Shown here in pieces: positions 24,819 to 33,237 of a stretch of DNA of 64,000 nt. The DNA is from Streptomyces sp. TLI_171. GTDB lineage: Bacteria > Actinomycetota > Actinomycetes > Streptomycetales > Streptomycetaceae. The stretch covers positions 4,712,001 to 4,776,000 of the forward strand of contig NZ_RAPS01000001.1 of the NCBI RefSeq assembly GCF_003610255.1, read 5' to 3'. How positions within the stretch are numbered: position 1 is the stretch's first letter; every line of letters begins with the position of its first letter. Under the pieces are notes generated by a model, which was not told the DNA's origin, did no database searches, and saw only the letters and a program-made list of their open reading frames with translations. Both the position numbers and the translations under genes were made by a program.

Positions 24819-25601
24819 ATGACAGCCAACGGAGATGAACCCGTCCGCCGGCAGAAGAAGCCGTGGCCCGAGAAGCGCAAGGGCCCGGTGCTGCTGCGGC
24901 GGGACCAGGTCGAGACGAGTACGACGGACCAGCGGCTGCTGGACACCACCGGGCCCACCGACTGGTTGCACACCGACCCGTGGCGGGTGCTGCGGATCAC
25001 CTCGGAGTTCGTCGAAGGCTTCGGCGCGCTCGCCGAACTCCCGACCGCGATCAGCGTGTTCGGCTCGGCCCGGACCCCGGCCGGCTCGCCCGAGTACCAG
25101 GCCGGGGTGGAGATCGGCCGGGCCCTCGCCGAGGCCGGCTACGCGGTGATCACCGGCGGCGGCCCCGGCGCGATGGAGGCCGCCAACAAGGGCGCCACCG
25201 AGGCCGGCGGGCTGAGCGTCGGCCTGGGCATCGAACTGCCCTTCGAGCAGGGCCTGAACGAGTACGTCGACCTGGGCCTGAACTTCCGCTACTTCTTCGT
25301 CCGCAAGACGATGTTCGTGAAGTACGCCCAGGGCTTCGTGGTCCTCCCCGGCGGCCTCGGCACGCTGGACGAGCTGTTCGAGGCGCTGACCCTGGTGCAG
25401 ACGAAGAAGGTCACCCGGTTCCCGGTGATCCTGTTCGGCAGCGCGTACTGGGGCGGCCTGGTGGAGTGGCTGAAGACCACCCTGGTCGCGCAGGGCAAGG
25501 CCAACCCCGCGGACCTCGAACTGTTCCACGTGACGGACGACATCCCCGAGGTGCTGAAGATCCTGGACGCCGCCCGCCGGCCGCAGGGCACCCCCGCGTA
25601 G
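24819..25601 (+). CDS. LOG family protein (TIGR00730), cytokinin riboside 5'-monophosphate phosphoribohydrolase-like
   Basis: A 260-residue cytoplasmic Rossmann-fold protein. The two family motifs are present: GGGPGAMEAANKGA (113-126) and PGGLGTLDE (177-185), which bind the nucleotide and catalyse release of the base from a nucleoside 5'-monophosphate. The N-terminal 60 residues (basic, then DWLHTDPWRVLRITSEFVEGF) are the actinobacterial extension. In Mycobacterium a LOG protein of this neighbourhood makes cytokinins; the same activity here is inferred. The former label lysine decarboxylase is not supported, since no PLP site is present. Confidence 0.9.
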   Translation: MTANGDEPVRRQKKPWPEKRKGPVLLRRDQVETSTTDQRLLDTTGPTDWLHTDPWRVLRITSEFVEGFGALAELPTAISVFGSARTPAGSPEYQAGVEIGRALAEAGYAVITGGGPGAMEAANKGATEAGGLSVGLGIELPFEQGLNEYVDLGLNFRYFFVRKTMFVKYAQGFVVLPGGLGTLDELFEALTLVQTKKVTRFPVILFGSAYWGGLVEWLKTTLVAQGKANPADLELFHVTDDIPEVLKILDAARRPQGTPA

Positions 25602-25649
25602 CCCGCGGCGTGACGGTCCGCCGGCCCGAGCGGTGACGGCCCGTCAGGC

Positions 25650-26513
25650 TCAGGCGAGCCCCCGGCGGGCGACCGCCGGGGGACGGGTGCCGCGGATCGA
25701 GGCGACCATGTCCAGCACCTGGCGGGTCTCCGCGACCTGGTGCACCCGGTAGACCTGCGCACCCAGCCAGGCCGACACCGCGGTGGTGGCCAGGGTGCCC
25801 AACAGGCGCTCGTCCACCGGCCTGTCGAGGGTCTCGCCGACGAAGTCCTTGTTGGAGAGCGAGACCAGCACCGGGAAACCGGTCGCCGTCATCTCCGGCA
25901 GGCGGCGGGTCGCCTCCAGCGAGTGCCGGGTGTTCTTCCCGAAGTCGTGGCCCGGGTCGATGATCAACCCGTCGCGGCGCACGCCCAGTTCGAGCGCCCG
26001 CTCGGCCAGGCCCACGGTCACCTTCAGGATGTCCGCCATCACGTCGGCGTAGCCCACCCGGTGCGGGCGGGTGCGCGGCTCCGCGCCGCCCGCGTGGGTG
26101 CACACCAGGCCCGCGCCGTGCCGGGCCGCGACCTCGGCGAGCTTCGGGTCGAAGCCGCCCCAGGCGTCGTTCAGCAGGTCCGCGCCGACCTCGCAGACCG
26201 CCTCGCCGACCTCGTGCCGCCAGGTGTCCACGCTGATCACCGCGTCCGGGTGGCGCCTGCGCAGCTCCGCCACGAACGGCACCGTGCGGCGCAACTCCTC
26301 CTCGACGGTGACCTCCTCGCCCGGACCGGCCTTCACCCCGCCGATGTCCAGGATCGCCGCGCCCTCGGCCACCGCCCGGTCCGCCGCGGCGAACGCCGCC
26401 TCGTCGGCGAAGGTCGCGCCGCGGTCGAAGAACGAGTCCGGGGTGCGGTTGACGATCGCCATCACGACCAGCTCGTCCGGACCGAATTCCCGCGTGCCGA
26501 GGCGTAGTGCCAC
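25650..26513 (-). CDS. Dihydropteroate synthase-like protein, FolP2 type
   Basis: A 287-residue TIM-barrel protein of the pterin-binding family. Recognisable segments are VVMAIVNRTPDSFFDRG (loop 1), AAILDIGGVKAGPG (loop 2), VISVDTWRHEV, NDAWGG, IIDPGHDFGKN and PVLVSLSNKDFVG. In true dihydropteroate synthases loop 1 is usually NVTPDSFSDGG and loop 2 GGESTRPGA; both are altered here, as in mycobacterial FolP2, which is reported not to make dihydropteroate. The GTG at 26513 has GAGGAGGAG 6 bases before it. It is divergent from the DivIVA-like/tag pair, matching the mycobacterial neighbourhood. Family membership is sure; enzyme activity is doubtful. Confidence 0.85.
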   Translation of the reverse strand: MALRLGTREFGPDELVVMAIVNRTPDSFFDRGATFADEAAFAAADRAVAEGAAILDIGGVKAGPGEEVTVEEELRRTVPFVAELRRRHPDAVISVDTWRHEVGEAVCEVGADLLNDAWGGFDPKLAEVAARHGAGLVCTHAGGAEPRTRPHRVGYADVMADILKVTVGLAERALELGVRRDGLIIDPGHDFGKNTRHSLEATRRLPEMTATGFPVLVSLSNKDFVGETLDRPVDERLLGTLATTAVSAWLGAQVYRVHQVAETRQVLDMVASIRGTRPPAVARRGLA

Positions 26514-26653
26514 CGGTGTCTCCTCCTCAGCGCTCCCGGGTGCAATGATGGGCCCCGGCCTGTACGGGGACCATGATCCCACCTTGCTCCCGCCCGCGGG
26601 CCGTAGCCGACCGGGAACTGCCGGACCTGCCGGGGACTGACGGAGGACAGCTC

Positions 26654-27067
26654 GTGTTCTGGGTGATCGTGGTTGCGATGGCCGTGGTGGTCGGCGGTGC
26701 CGCGCTGGTGGCGCTGGGCGGCGGCGGGACCCTTCCGGAGGCGGAGCACGACCGCCTCTCCGCCCGCCTCCCGCAGGACCGCCCGCTGAGCCGGGTCGAC
26801 GTCGACGAACTCCGCCTCCCGATGGCGGTGCGCGGCTACCGCATGGACGAGGTCGACGACGTGCTCGACCGCCTCGGCGCGGAACTCGCCGTCCGGGACG
26901 CCCGGATCGCCGAACTGGAGGCCGTCGGCGCGGTGCGCGGCTCGGTGGAGGCGTCGTCCGGCGCCGCGGCGGGGGAGCCGCTGCCCGGGCTGGAGTCCTT
27001 CACCGCGGTGCTGGAGAAGGAGCCCGCCGAGCCCGCCGGACGCGACGAGAAGAGCGACCGCTCGTGA
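26654..27067 (+). CDS. Single-pass membrane protein with a DivIVA-like domain
   Basis: A 137-residue protein. It begins with one transmembrane helix (VFWVIVVAMAVVVGGAALVAL) and continues with a DivIVA-type segment: LPMAVRGYRMDEVDDVLDRLGAELAVRDARIAELE, where the GYR motif and the coiled coil are characteristic. An acidic C-terminal tail (EKEPAEPAGRDEKSDRS) follows. The GTG at 26654 has GGAGGA with 6-base spacing. Its stop overlaps the tag start (GTGA). Role inferred: membrane-associated septal or polar scaffold factor. Confidence 0.85.
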   Translation: MFWVIVVAMAVVVGGAALVALGGGGTLPEAEHDRLSARLPQDRPLSRVDVDELRLPMAVRGYRMDEVDDVLDRLGAELAVRDARIAELEAVGAVRGSVEASSGAAAGEPLPGLESFTAVLEKEPAEPAGRDEKSDRS

Positions 27068-27630
27068 CCGGTGCCGTTCTCGGGGCCGACGGGCTGCGAC
27101 GGTGCGGGTGGGGCGACTCGGCGGACGACTACCGGGTCTACCACGACACCGAGTGGGGCCGGCCGGTCCACGGCGACCAGGCGCTGTTCGAACGGATCTC
27201 GCTGGAGGCCTTCCAGTCCGGCCTGTCCTGGATCACCATCCTGCGGCGCCGGGAGGGTTTCCGGGCGGCGTTCGCGGACTTCTCGATCGACGCCGTGGCG
27301 GAGTTCGGCGACGCCGAGGTGGAGCGGCTGCTGGCGGACACCGGCATCATCCGGAACCGGGCGAAGATCGTGGCGACCATCGCGAACGCCCGGGCCGCGC
27401 GAGAACTCGACGGCGGGCTGGACGAGTTGATCTGGGGCTTCGCGGGCGACCCGGAGCGGGCGGCGCCCATGACCCTCGCGGACGTGCCGGCCGTGACGGC
27501 GGAGTCGACGGCGCTGGCGAAGGCGCTGAAGCGCAGCGGGTTCCGGTTCGTCGGCCCGACCACGGCCTACGCCCTGATGCAGGCCTGCGGACTGGTGAAC
27601 GACCACCTCGCCGACTGCCACGCGCGCTGA
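27064..27630 (+). CDS. tag: DNA-3-methyladenine glycosylase I
   Basis: A 188-residue base-excision repair enzyme that removes 3-methyladenine. The Tag pattern is clear: RCGWG...DYRVYHDTEWGRPVHGDQALFERISLEAFQSGLSWITILRRREGFR, and the end VGPTTAYALMQACGLVNDHLADCHAR. The zinc-binding residues would be Cys14, His27, His181 and Cys185. The GTG start overlaps the DivIVA-like gene. A bidirectional hairpin follows before the convergent enoyl-CoA hydratase gene. Confidence 0.95.
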   Translation: MTGAVLGADGLRRCGWGDSADDYRVYHDTEWGRPVHGDQALFERISLEAFQSGLSWITILRRREGFRAAFADFSIDAVAEFGDAEVERLLADTGIIRNRAKIVATIANARAARELDGGLDELIWGFAGDPERAAPMTLADVPAVTAESTALAKALKRSGFRFVGPTTAYALMQACGLVNDHLADCHAR

Positions 27631-27633
27631 TCC

Positions 27634-27671
27634 GCCCCGGGGGCCCACCCACCCGCGCCCCCGGCGGGGCG
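27634..27671. terminator. Hairpin between tag and the enoyl-CoA hydratase gene
   Basis: GCCCCGGGGG pairs with CCCCCGG-C-GGGGC around a 14-base loop, lying between two convergent stops 52 bases apart. It should act in both directions. Confidence 0.55.
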
Positions 27672-27682
27672 CGGGGAGTCGC

Positions 27683-28483
27683 TCAGCGGCCCACGTAGCC
27701 GGGCTTCTCCTTGGCGATGAAGGCGTCGACCGCGATCCGGTGGTCCTCGCTGTTCCCGGCCAGGGTCTGCAACTCGTCCTCCTTGTCGAGCAGTTCGGAG
27801 AGCGAGTGGGAGGCGCCGTAGGCCAGCGACTCCTTGATGGCGCCGTACGCGACGGTGGGACCGTTGGCCAGGGTCAGGGCGAACTCGTGCGCGGCGGCCG
27901 CGAGTTCGGCAGCGGGGAGGACGCGGGTGGCGAGGCCGAGAGCGAGGGCCTCCTCGGCGCGGACGGTGCGGGGGAGCATCAGGAGCTCGGTGGCCCTGGC
28001 GTGCCCGACCAGGCGGGGGAGGGTCCAGGAGGCGCCGGAGTCGGCGGTCAGCGCGACCCCGGCGAAGGAGGTGTTGAAGCCCGCGGTGTCGGCGAGCAAG
28101 CGGAAGTCGCAGGCGAAGGCGAGCGAGGCTCCGGCGCCGGCCGCGACGCCGTTGACGGCGGCGACGGTGGGCTTGCGCATCCCGGCCAGGGCGCGGACCA
28201 GCGGGTTGTAGTGCTCGGCGACCGTGCGCAGCGCGCCCTCGCCGGTCTCCTGCTGGTGGCGGAGCAGGCCGAGGTGCTCCTTGAGGTCCTGGCCGACGCA
28301 GAACGCCTTGTCGCCGGCGCCGGTCAGCAGCACGGCCCGGACCTCGGGGTCGCCGGCCGCGGTGGTGACCGCGTCCCGGAGGGCGACCTTGGTGGGGACG
28401 TCGAGGGCGTTCATGGCGTCGGCGCGGTCGATGGTGAGGACGGCGAGGGCGCCGTCGCGCTCGTAGCGCACGGTGTCGGACAT
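27683..28483 (-). CDS. Enoyl-CoA hydratase/isomerase family protein
   Basis: A 266-residue crotonase-fold enzyme. It has the oxyanion-hole segments AFCVGQDLKEH and the helix KPTVAAVNGVAAGAGASLAFACDFRLLAD, plus FNTSFAGVALTADSGASWTLPRLVG. The usual second catalytic Glu position in the latter loop is Asp (DSGAS), as in PaaG-type isomerases that use one acid. It may therefore act on ring-derived or unsaturated CoA esters. The ATG at 28483 (MSDTVRYERDG) fits the family's normal N-terminus. Exact substrate unknown. Confidence 0.88.
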   Translation of the reverse strand: MSDTVRYERDGALAVLTIDRADAMNALDVPTKVALRDAVTTAAGDPEVRAVLLTGAGDKAFCVGQDLKEHLGLLRHQQETGEGALRTVAEHYNPLVRALAGMRKPTVAAVNGVAAGAGASLAFACDFRLLADTAGFNTSFAGVALTADSGASWTLPRLVGHARATELLMLPRTVRAEEALALGLATRVLPAAELAAAAHEFALTLANGPTVAYGAIKESLAYGASHSLSELLDKEDELQTLAGNSEDHRIAVDAFIAKEKPGYVGR

Positions 28484-28662
28484 GGGTGAGGGCTCCCGGG
28501 TCGCGGTGGGCTGTCGTGGGTCAGCATGCCGGAGTGCGGCCGTCCGGGGGAGTGTGAGGTGTCGCACCCCCGGCGGGCGTGTCGGACTGCGACGGGATGC
28601 GGCTTTGGGCAGGTAATCGGCGCTTTCGAGCAGGTTGGTGAGGGTTGGCGCAGAGAGTGATG

Positions 28663-28693
28663 TTGGTCATCCAGCCGTCGCATGCGGGATAAT
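28663..28693 (+). promoter_or_regulatory. Candidate promoter of the DUF3117 gene
   Basis: GATAAT (28688-28693) with TTGGTC (28663-28668) 19 bases upstream, about 80 bases before the ATG. The -10 is good, the spacer is somewhat long. Confidence 0.4.
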
Positions 28694-28774
28694 GGCTTCC
28701 GATCAATGCGTTCGATACCGGCGGTGGACGGACTGCCGGTGCGTACCTGAACGGTTGCAGGAAGGGGAACGAGC

Positions 28775-28942
28775 ATGGCGGCCATGAAGCCGCGGACGGG
28801 TGACGGCCCGCTGGAGGTCACCAAAGAGGGGCGGGGCATCATCATGCGAGTTCCGCTCGAAGGGGGCGGGCGCCTGGTGGTGGAGCTGACGCCGGACGAG
28901 GCCGACGCCCTGGGCGAGGCCCTGAAGAAGGCCTGCGGCTGA
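28775..28942 (+). CDS. DUF3117 family protein (55 residues)
   Basis: The peptide MAAMKPRTGDGPLEVTKEG followed by RGIIMRVPLEGGGRLVVEL and TPDEADALGEALKKACG matches the highly conserved actinobacterial DUF3117 family, found directly after tagA in Mycobacterium (Rv1211 in my memory). AGGAAGGGG lies about 8 bases before the ATG. No catalytic residues are visible; a small mixed beta/alpha protein is likely. A terminator follows 48 bases after the stop, so it is transcribed alone. Its function is unknown. Confidence 0.92.
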   Translation: MAAMKPRTGDGPLEVTKEGRGIIMRVPLEGGGRLVVELTPDEADALGEALKKACG

Positions 28943-28990
28943 CCTTGCGGCAGGTACTGCCCCGCACCTTCCGGTTCTCGAAGGTGTTCG

Positions 28991-29026
28991 ACGGGCCCGG
29001 TCCCCCGGTAAGGGGGCCGGGCCCGT
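28991..29026 (+). terminator. Terminator after the DUF3117 gene
   Basis: ACGGGCCCGG-T-CCCCC pairs with GGGGG-CCGGGCCCGT around a GGTAA loop: a 15-bp stem with one bulged T. It also stands in front of the stop of the convergent methyltransferase gene. Confidence 0.7.
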
Positions 29027-29045
29027 CGCGCGTGTCCGGGACGGG

Positions 29046-29720
29046 TCAGCGTTTGACCGCGCAGAGCAGGCCGTCGGAGACCGGGAGCAGGGCCGGCAGC
29101 AGGGTGTCGCTCTCCCGGATGTCGGCCACCAGGTCGCGGACGGCGCGGATCCGCGGGTCGTCGAGTCCGGGTTCGGCCAGCCGGCCCTCCTGGAAGACGC
29201 CCTCGAAGCAGACCACGCCGCGGGGCCGGAGCAGGCGCAGCGCCTCGGTGAGGTGGAAGCGGGAGTCGGCCGGGTCGCCGTCGCAGAACACCAGGTCGTA
29301 CTGGCCGTCGGCGAGCCGGGGGAGGACGTCGCGGGCCCGGCCGGGGATGAAGCGGGCCCGGTTGGCGGCGAACCCGGCGGCCAGGTAGGCCTCCCGGGCG
29401 TACTGCTGGCGGACCGGCTCGGAGTCGACGGTGGTGAGCACCCCGTCGGCGCGCATGCCGCGCAGCAGGTAGACGCCGGAGACGCCGGTGCCGGTGCCGA
29501 CCTCGACCACGGCCTTGGCGTCGAGGGCGGCGGCGAGCAGGCGCAGCGCTGCTCCGCCGCTCGGGCCGATCGCGCGTATCCCGGTGCGGGCCGACTGGGC
29601 CCGGGCGTAGGTCAGCACCGCGTCCTCGCCGACGTAGGTGTCGGCGAGGGCCGCTCGCTGGGGCCCGAACTCGGTGATGGCTGCCTCTTCCGGAGCGCCG
29701 GTGCCGACCGAAGTCGACAA
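29046..29720 (-). CDS. O-methyltransferase family protein (class I, SAM-dependent)
   Basis: A 224-residue cytoplasmic methyltransferase of the Methyltransf_3 family. SAM-binding motif I is [16 protein letters not shown], the acidic end of strand 2 is TTVDSEP, and [14 protein letters not shown] carries the metal-binding Asp region. The homologue in Mycobacterium (Rv1220c) stands in the same place, divergent from sigE. The substrate is unknown. The ATG at 29720 opens [21 protein letters not shown]. Confidence 0.88.
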   Translation of the reverse strand: MSTSVGTGAPEEAAITEFGPQRAALADTYVGEDAVLTYARAQSARTGIRAIGPSGGAALRLLAAALDAKAVVEVGTGTGVSGVYLLRGMRADGVLTTVDSEPVRQQYAREAYLAAGFAANRARFIPGRARDVLPRLADGQYDLVFCDGDPADSRFHLTEALRLLRPRGVVCFEGVFQEGRLAEPGLDDPRIRAVRDLVADIRESDTLLPALLPVSDGLLCAVKR

Positions 29721-29748
29721 ATTCCAGCGACAGACTACTGGCCGTCCG

Positions 29749-29774
29749 GGAACCGCGTTCGACGGCTGGCCGTT
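29749..29774 (+). promoter_or_regulatory. ECF-type promoter upstream of the sigma factor gene
   Basis: GGAAC (29749-29753), 17 bases, CGTT (29771-29774). This is the GGAAC-N16/17-CGTT form used by envelope-stress ECF sigma factors, 80 bases before the sigma start, so autoregulation is likely. Confidence 0.6.
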
Positions 29775-29853
29775 CCACTTCTACGGGCGGCCGGACCGTC
29801 CGGGGCGGTGGCTGTTCGACCGCTCTTATCCGGGCTTGACGGGTGAGGTGGAT

Positions 29854-30675
29854 ATGGTGGTGGCTCTGCTGGGCAGAAGAGCCGACCGAGGAGGTGTGGC
29901 CGAGGGCGACGTCCCTGTGCAGCGGCATTTCCGCGGCACCTCGTCGGCCCGTACGCCGAAGCCCGTGATGAACCAGTCTGTGCATTCCCCCCTGGACAAG
30001 CCGACCGCAGCCGACGACTCGGTGGTCGAGACCGCCGGCACGCTCGCGTCCTTCGCCGAGGGGCCCGACGCGCAGAGCTGGACGCCGCCCAGCTGGGAGG
30101 AGATCGTCGAGGCGCACAGCGCCCGGGTCTACCGCCTCGCGTACCGGCTGACGGGCAATCAGCACGATGCCGAGGACCTCACGCAGGAGGTCTTCGTCCG
30201 GGTGTTCCGCTCGCTGTCCACCTACACCCCCGGCACCTTCGAGGGCTGGCTGCACCGGATCACCACCAACCTGTTCCTGGACATGGTGCGCCGCCGCCAG
30301 CGGATCCGCTTCGACGCCCTCGCGGACGACGCCGCGGAGCGCCTGGCCAGCCGCGAGCCCAGCCCCGCCCAGCACTTCAGCGACACCCACTTCGACGCGG
30401 ACGTCCAGCAGGCGCTGGACACCCTCGCGCCGGAGTTCCGGGCCGCCGTCGTGCTCTGCGACATCGAGGGCCTCTCCTACGAGGAGATCGCCGCCACCCT
30501 CGGCGTGAAGCTCGGCACCGTCCGCAGCCGGATCCACCGCGGTCGCTCGCACCTGCGCGCGGCCCTCAAGCACCGGGCGCCGAACACCGCCGCGGGCCGC
30601 AACCGCCGGGGCGGCTCGGAGGAGCCCGTGCCGGTGGGCGCGGAGCCGGGCGGCAGCGACCGGAGGGGGTCATGA
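29854..30675 (+). CDS. sigE: ECF RNA polymerase sigma factor, SigE-like
   Basis: A 273-residue group 4 sigma factor. Region 2 spans [59 protein letters not shown], and region 4 [27 protein letters not shown]. It directs envelope-stress transcription and is held by the anti-sigma encoded next (start overlaps its stop as ATGA). The N-terminal 80 residues are poorly structured. The start is uncertain: the ATG at 29854 has GAGGTGG nearby, and an alternative ATG lies at 29968. An autoregulatory promoter is at 29749. The symbol reflects orthology with mycobacterial sigE by context, not Streptomyces SigE. Confidence 0.88.
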   Translation: MVVALLGRRADRGGVAEGDVPVQRHFRGTSSARTPKPVMNQSVHSPLDKPTAADDSVVETAGTLASFAEGPDAQSWTPPSWEEIVEAHSARVYRLAYRLTGNQHDAEDLTQEVFVRVFRSLSTYTPGTFEGWLHRITTNLFLDMVRRRQRIRFDALADDAAERLASREPSPAQHFSDTHFDADVQQALDTLAPEFRAAVVLCDIEGLSYEEIAATLGVKLGTVRSRIHRGRSHLRAALKHRAPNTAAGRNRRGGSEEPVPVGAEPGGSDRRGS

Positions 30676-31535
30676 GCGATCGCGCCCCCGAGCGCGCGGA
30701 CGCCCCCGGGCGCTCGCGCTGGGCGCCGCTGCGCCGGGTCGAGCCGGCCGCCCCGCCGGCGCCCGACCTGCGGCCCGTGGCGCTGCGTCCGGTCGAGCCG
30801 GCCGCCGAGGAGCACCACCTGGGCGACCGGCTGACCGCCTACCTGGACGGCGAGCTCGGCCACGACGCCCGCGAGCGGGTCCAGGCCCACCTGGCGACCT
30901 GCGCGGACTGCCTGGCCGAGGCCGAGGACGCCCGCGCGGTCAAACGGACGCTCAGCGGCGCCGGCACGCCCGGCCCGTCGGCGGCCCTGATGGCCCGACT
31001 GATGTCCGTCGCCGCACTGCCCGAGGACGAGCCGGGCCCTGACGGTCCGTCGGGGTCCGGCGGCGTGTTCGGCGGCAGCCGGCTCACCGGCGGCTCGTTC
31101 GGCCGCGGCGCCGGCTTCGGCGGGGGCGCGCTCGGCGCCGACGCCCCGATACCCGGGATCGACCCGCGGGCCGGCCTGTTCGGCTCCCGCCCGTCCGCCG
31201 CACCGCGCCGCGACCCGGCCGCGATGCCGCGCCCGCTCGCCGCACTCGGCGAGCTGCCCACCGCCCGCCCGCAGCCCGCCCGCGGCCGCCGGCTGGTGTT
31301 CGCCGCCGCCGGGGCCTTCTCGGTCGCCGCGGTCACCCTCGGCGGGGTCGGCGGCGTCACCGCGGGCCAGGGCACCACCCGGCAGCCCACCAGCGTCACC
31401 CCGGTCGGCGGGGCGATCGTCCCGGTGAACGCCCAGCAGCCCGCCGCGGACGTGCAGGAGTACCCGCTGCGCACCCGGGCCCAGGCCAGCGCCCCGCCCT
31501 CGCCTACCGGTGACCCGCGGCAGCTCCTGCGCTAG
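30672..31535 (+). CDS. Zinc-type anti-sigma factor, membrane-anchored (RseA-like)
   Basis: A 287-residue regulator of the sigma factor before it. The anti-sigma domain (about 45-95) reads [35 protein letters not shown], with His73, Cys77 and Cys80 as the HxxxCxxC zinc motif. A Gly/Pro-rich linker and one helix (about 208-231, [21 protein letters not shown]) follow, and a short outer tail. This fits release by proteolysis or by thiol oxidation under stress. In the usual actinobacterial order an htrA protease gene follows; here tatB follows directly. Confidence 0.9.
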   Translation: MSDRAPERADAPGRSRWAPLRRVEPAAPPAPDLRPVALRPVEPAAEEHHLGDRLTAYLDGELGHDARERVQAHLATCADCLAEAEDARAVKRTLSGAGTPGPSAALMARLMSVAALPEDEPGPDGPSGSGGVFGGSRLTGGSFGRGAGFGGGALGADAPIPGIDPRAGLFGSRPSAAPRRDPAAMPRPLAALGELPTARPQPARGRRLVFAAAGAFSVAAVTLGGVGGVTAGQGTTRQPTSVTPVGGAIVPVNAQQPAADVQEYPLRTRAQASAPPSPTGDPRQLLR

Positions 31536-31667
31536 CCTGCCTTCACCGGCACGCCGTCGACGCCGGTCACCCGGGTGGTCTTTACCACGGTTTCATCCAC
31601 GGGGGGCCGGGGGAACGGCCGACCGCGTTTACCCTTGTTGCAGCGTTGTCGGGTGCTGGGAGTTCAG

Positions 31668-32090
31668 GTGTTCGGAGACATAGGCGGACTGGAGGTCATG
31701 ACGCTCATCGTCATGGCCATCGTGATCTTCGGCCCGGACAAGCTCCCCAAGCTGATCCAGGACACCATGGGCTTCATTCGCAAGATCCGCTCCTTCGCGG
31801 ACAACGCGAAGGAGGACATCCGCAGCGAACTCGGGCCGGAGTTCCAGAACTTCGACTTCGAGGACCTCAACCCGAAGACCTTCGTCCGCAAGCAGCTGCT
31901 CGGCGACGGCGAGGACCCGCTCGGCCTGAAGGACCTCAAGGACAGCGTCGACATCAAGTCCGCGCTGAACGGCGACCCGACGCCCACGCCCACCGCCTCG
32001 GTCGACTTCTCCAAGGCCGCCACCGCCGCGAGCGCCGGACCGGCGCTGTCCGCCGGCGAGCGCCCTCCGTTCGACCCGGACGCCACCTGA
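31668..32090 (+). CDS. tatB: Sec-independent protein translocase subunit TatB
   Basis: A 140-residue Tat component that receives folded, twin-arginine precursors with TatC. It has the short outer N-terminus (VFGDIGGLEVM), a single helix (TLIVMAIVIFGPDKLPKLIQD with the conserved FGP hinge), an amphipathic helix (RKIRSFADNAKEDIRSELGPEF) and an acidic variable tail. The GTG at 31668 places the FGDIG motif at the very start as the family requires; GGGAG lies 6 bases upstream. TatA and TatC are not in the window. Its place after the sigma/anti-sigma pair links export to envelope stress. Confidence 0.93.
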   Translation: MFGDIGGLEVMTLIVMAIVIFGPDKLPKLIQDTMGFIRKIRSFADNAKEDIRSELGPEFQNFDFEDLNPKTFVRKQLLGDGEDPLGLKDLKDSVDIKSALNGDPTPTPTASVDFSKAATAASAGPALSAGERPPFDPDAT

Positions 32091-32199
32091 GGCCGACCGC
32101 CCCGCCCCGCTTCGACGACGCCCCGCCCCAGCAGGCGGGGCGTCGCCGTTCGCGCCGCTATGGTGGTCCACCAGAAGAGCCCAGCCGAGGAGGCCCGCA

Positions 32200-32841
32200 G
32201 TGGACGCCACGCACAGCACGGTAGGCACCGCCGCCACGCGCCAGCCCGCCGACCCGTTCGCCGCGCACCGCGCCGCCGACTTCGCCTGGTACGGCCTCGA
32301 CGAAGGCTGGACCGGCCGCCGCTGGCTCGGCCAGGTCGGCACCGGCCAGCGGGCCGCCGACATCCCCGACTACGGCACCCTCGGCCACGGCGACGAACCC
32401 GGCCGCGGCCCCGAACCGCGCGACACCCGGCGGTTCGCCGTCGTGGTCACCGTCGCCCGCCGGGACGTCCGCCGCAGCGCCGACAACACCGGCACGCTGG
32501 AAGCCACCTCCGCCTCCTCCGCCGCCTGGCTGGCCGGCGCCGGACTGCTCGCCGCCACCTGGCCCGGCAACCTCGACCGCACCCTCCGGCAGAACTGGCT
32601 CGACCAGCAGTCCGCCCTCGCCTGGGACCTCGCCGACGACCTCGAAGGCCCCGGCTGGTCCTCCCTCACCCTCCCCGTCAACGGCCTGCCGCAGCCCTTC
32701 CGCTACCGCGAATCCGAGTACGGCTGGGTCCTGGCCGGCGAGGCCCCCGGCGTGCTGATCGGCGCCTACGGACGCTCGGTGTCCGCGTACGGCGTCGGCT
32801 TCACCGCGGTCTCCGACCTGGAGACGTACGACGGGCGCTAG
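32200..32841 (+). CDS. Conserved actinobacterial protein of unknown function (213 residues)
   Basis: A soluble protein without signal peptide or helix of membrane length. Aromatic-rich motifs FAWYGLDEGWTGRRWLGQVGT and PGWSSLTLPVNGLPQPFRYRESEYGWVLAGE look conserved and could line a binding site. A GTG at 32200 is preceded by AGGAGG with 6-base spacing. It follows tatB after 109 bases. Its stop TAG overlaps the stop of the convergent membrane gene by three bases. I do not recognise the family and assign no function. Confidence 0.75.
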   Translation: MDATHSTVGTAATRQPADPFAAHRAADFAWYGLDEGWTGRRWLGQVGTGQRAADIPDYGTLGHGDEPGRGPEPRDTRRFAVVVTVARRDVRRSADNTGTLEATSASSAAWLAGAGLLAATWPGNLDRTLRQNWLDQQSALAWDLADDLEGPGWSSLTLPVNGLPQPFRYRESEYGWVLAGEAPGVLIGAYGRSVSAYGVGFTAVSDLETYDGR

Positions 32842-33191
32842 GCGTAGCAGCGGTAGGAACCGTCCACCTGGCGGGCGATCCGGCCGCCGTCGCAGGCCAG
32901 CATCGGGGCCAGGACCGTTGCGCGGTAGGTTCCGAACGCCAGCAGCAGGAGCCCCGCCACGGCCACCGCGATCCGGCCGCGGCGGGAGCCGTACAGGCCG
33001 ACGGCGATCCCCGCGATCCCCAGCAGCAGGCCCGGGGCCAGGAACATCACCGCCAGGCCCGAGGTGTTGTCGCGGAGGCCGACGAACAGCGGGTCCTCCA
33101 GCTCCATCGTGGCGGTCGTGCTGAGGCCCGTCAGCAGGGCCGACAACACCAGGAGCGCCGCCGCCAGGCAGCCCGTCGATCGTCTGTCCAC
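32838..33191 (-). CDS. Small integral membrane protein (117 residues)
   Basis: Three predicted helices (CLAAALLVLSALLTGLS, LAVMFLAPGLLLGIAGIAVGLYG, IAVAVAGLLLLAFGTYRATV) and a C-terminal CDGGRIARQVDGSYRCYA with a pair of cysteines on the outer side. A GTG at 33191 gives VDRRSTGCLAA, and the frame upstream is only the complement of the PP2C-like gene. No good ribosome site is seen. Divergent from the PP2C-like gene by 46 bases. Function unknown. Confidence 0.6.
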   Translation of the reverse strand: MDRRSTGCLAAALLVLSALLTGLSTTATMELEDPLFVGLRDNTSGLAVMFLAPGLLLGIAGIAVGLYGSRRGRIAVAVAGLLLLAFGTYRATVLAPMLACDGGRIARQVDGSYRCYA

Positions 33192-33237
33192 ACCCCGAGG
33201 ACAGTCCCACCGCCCCTCCCGGTTCCGGAGCCGCCCC

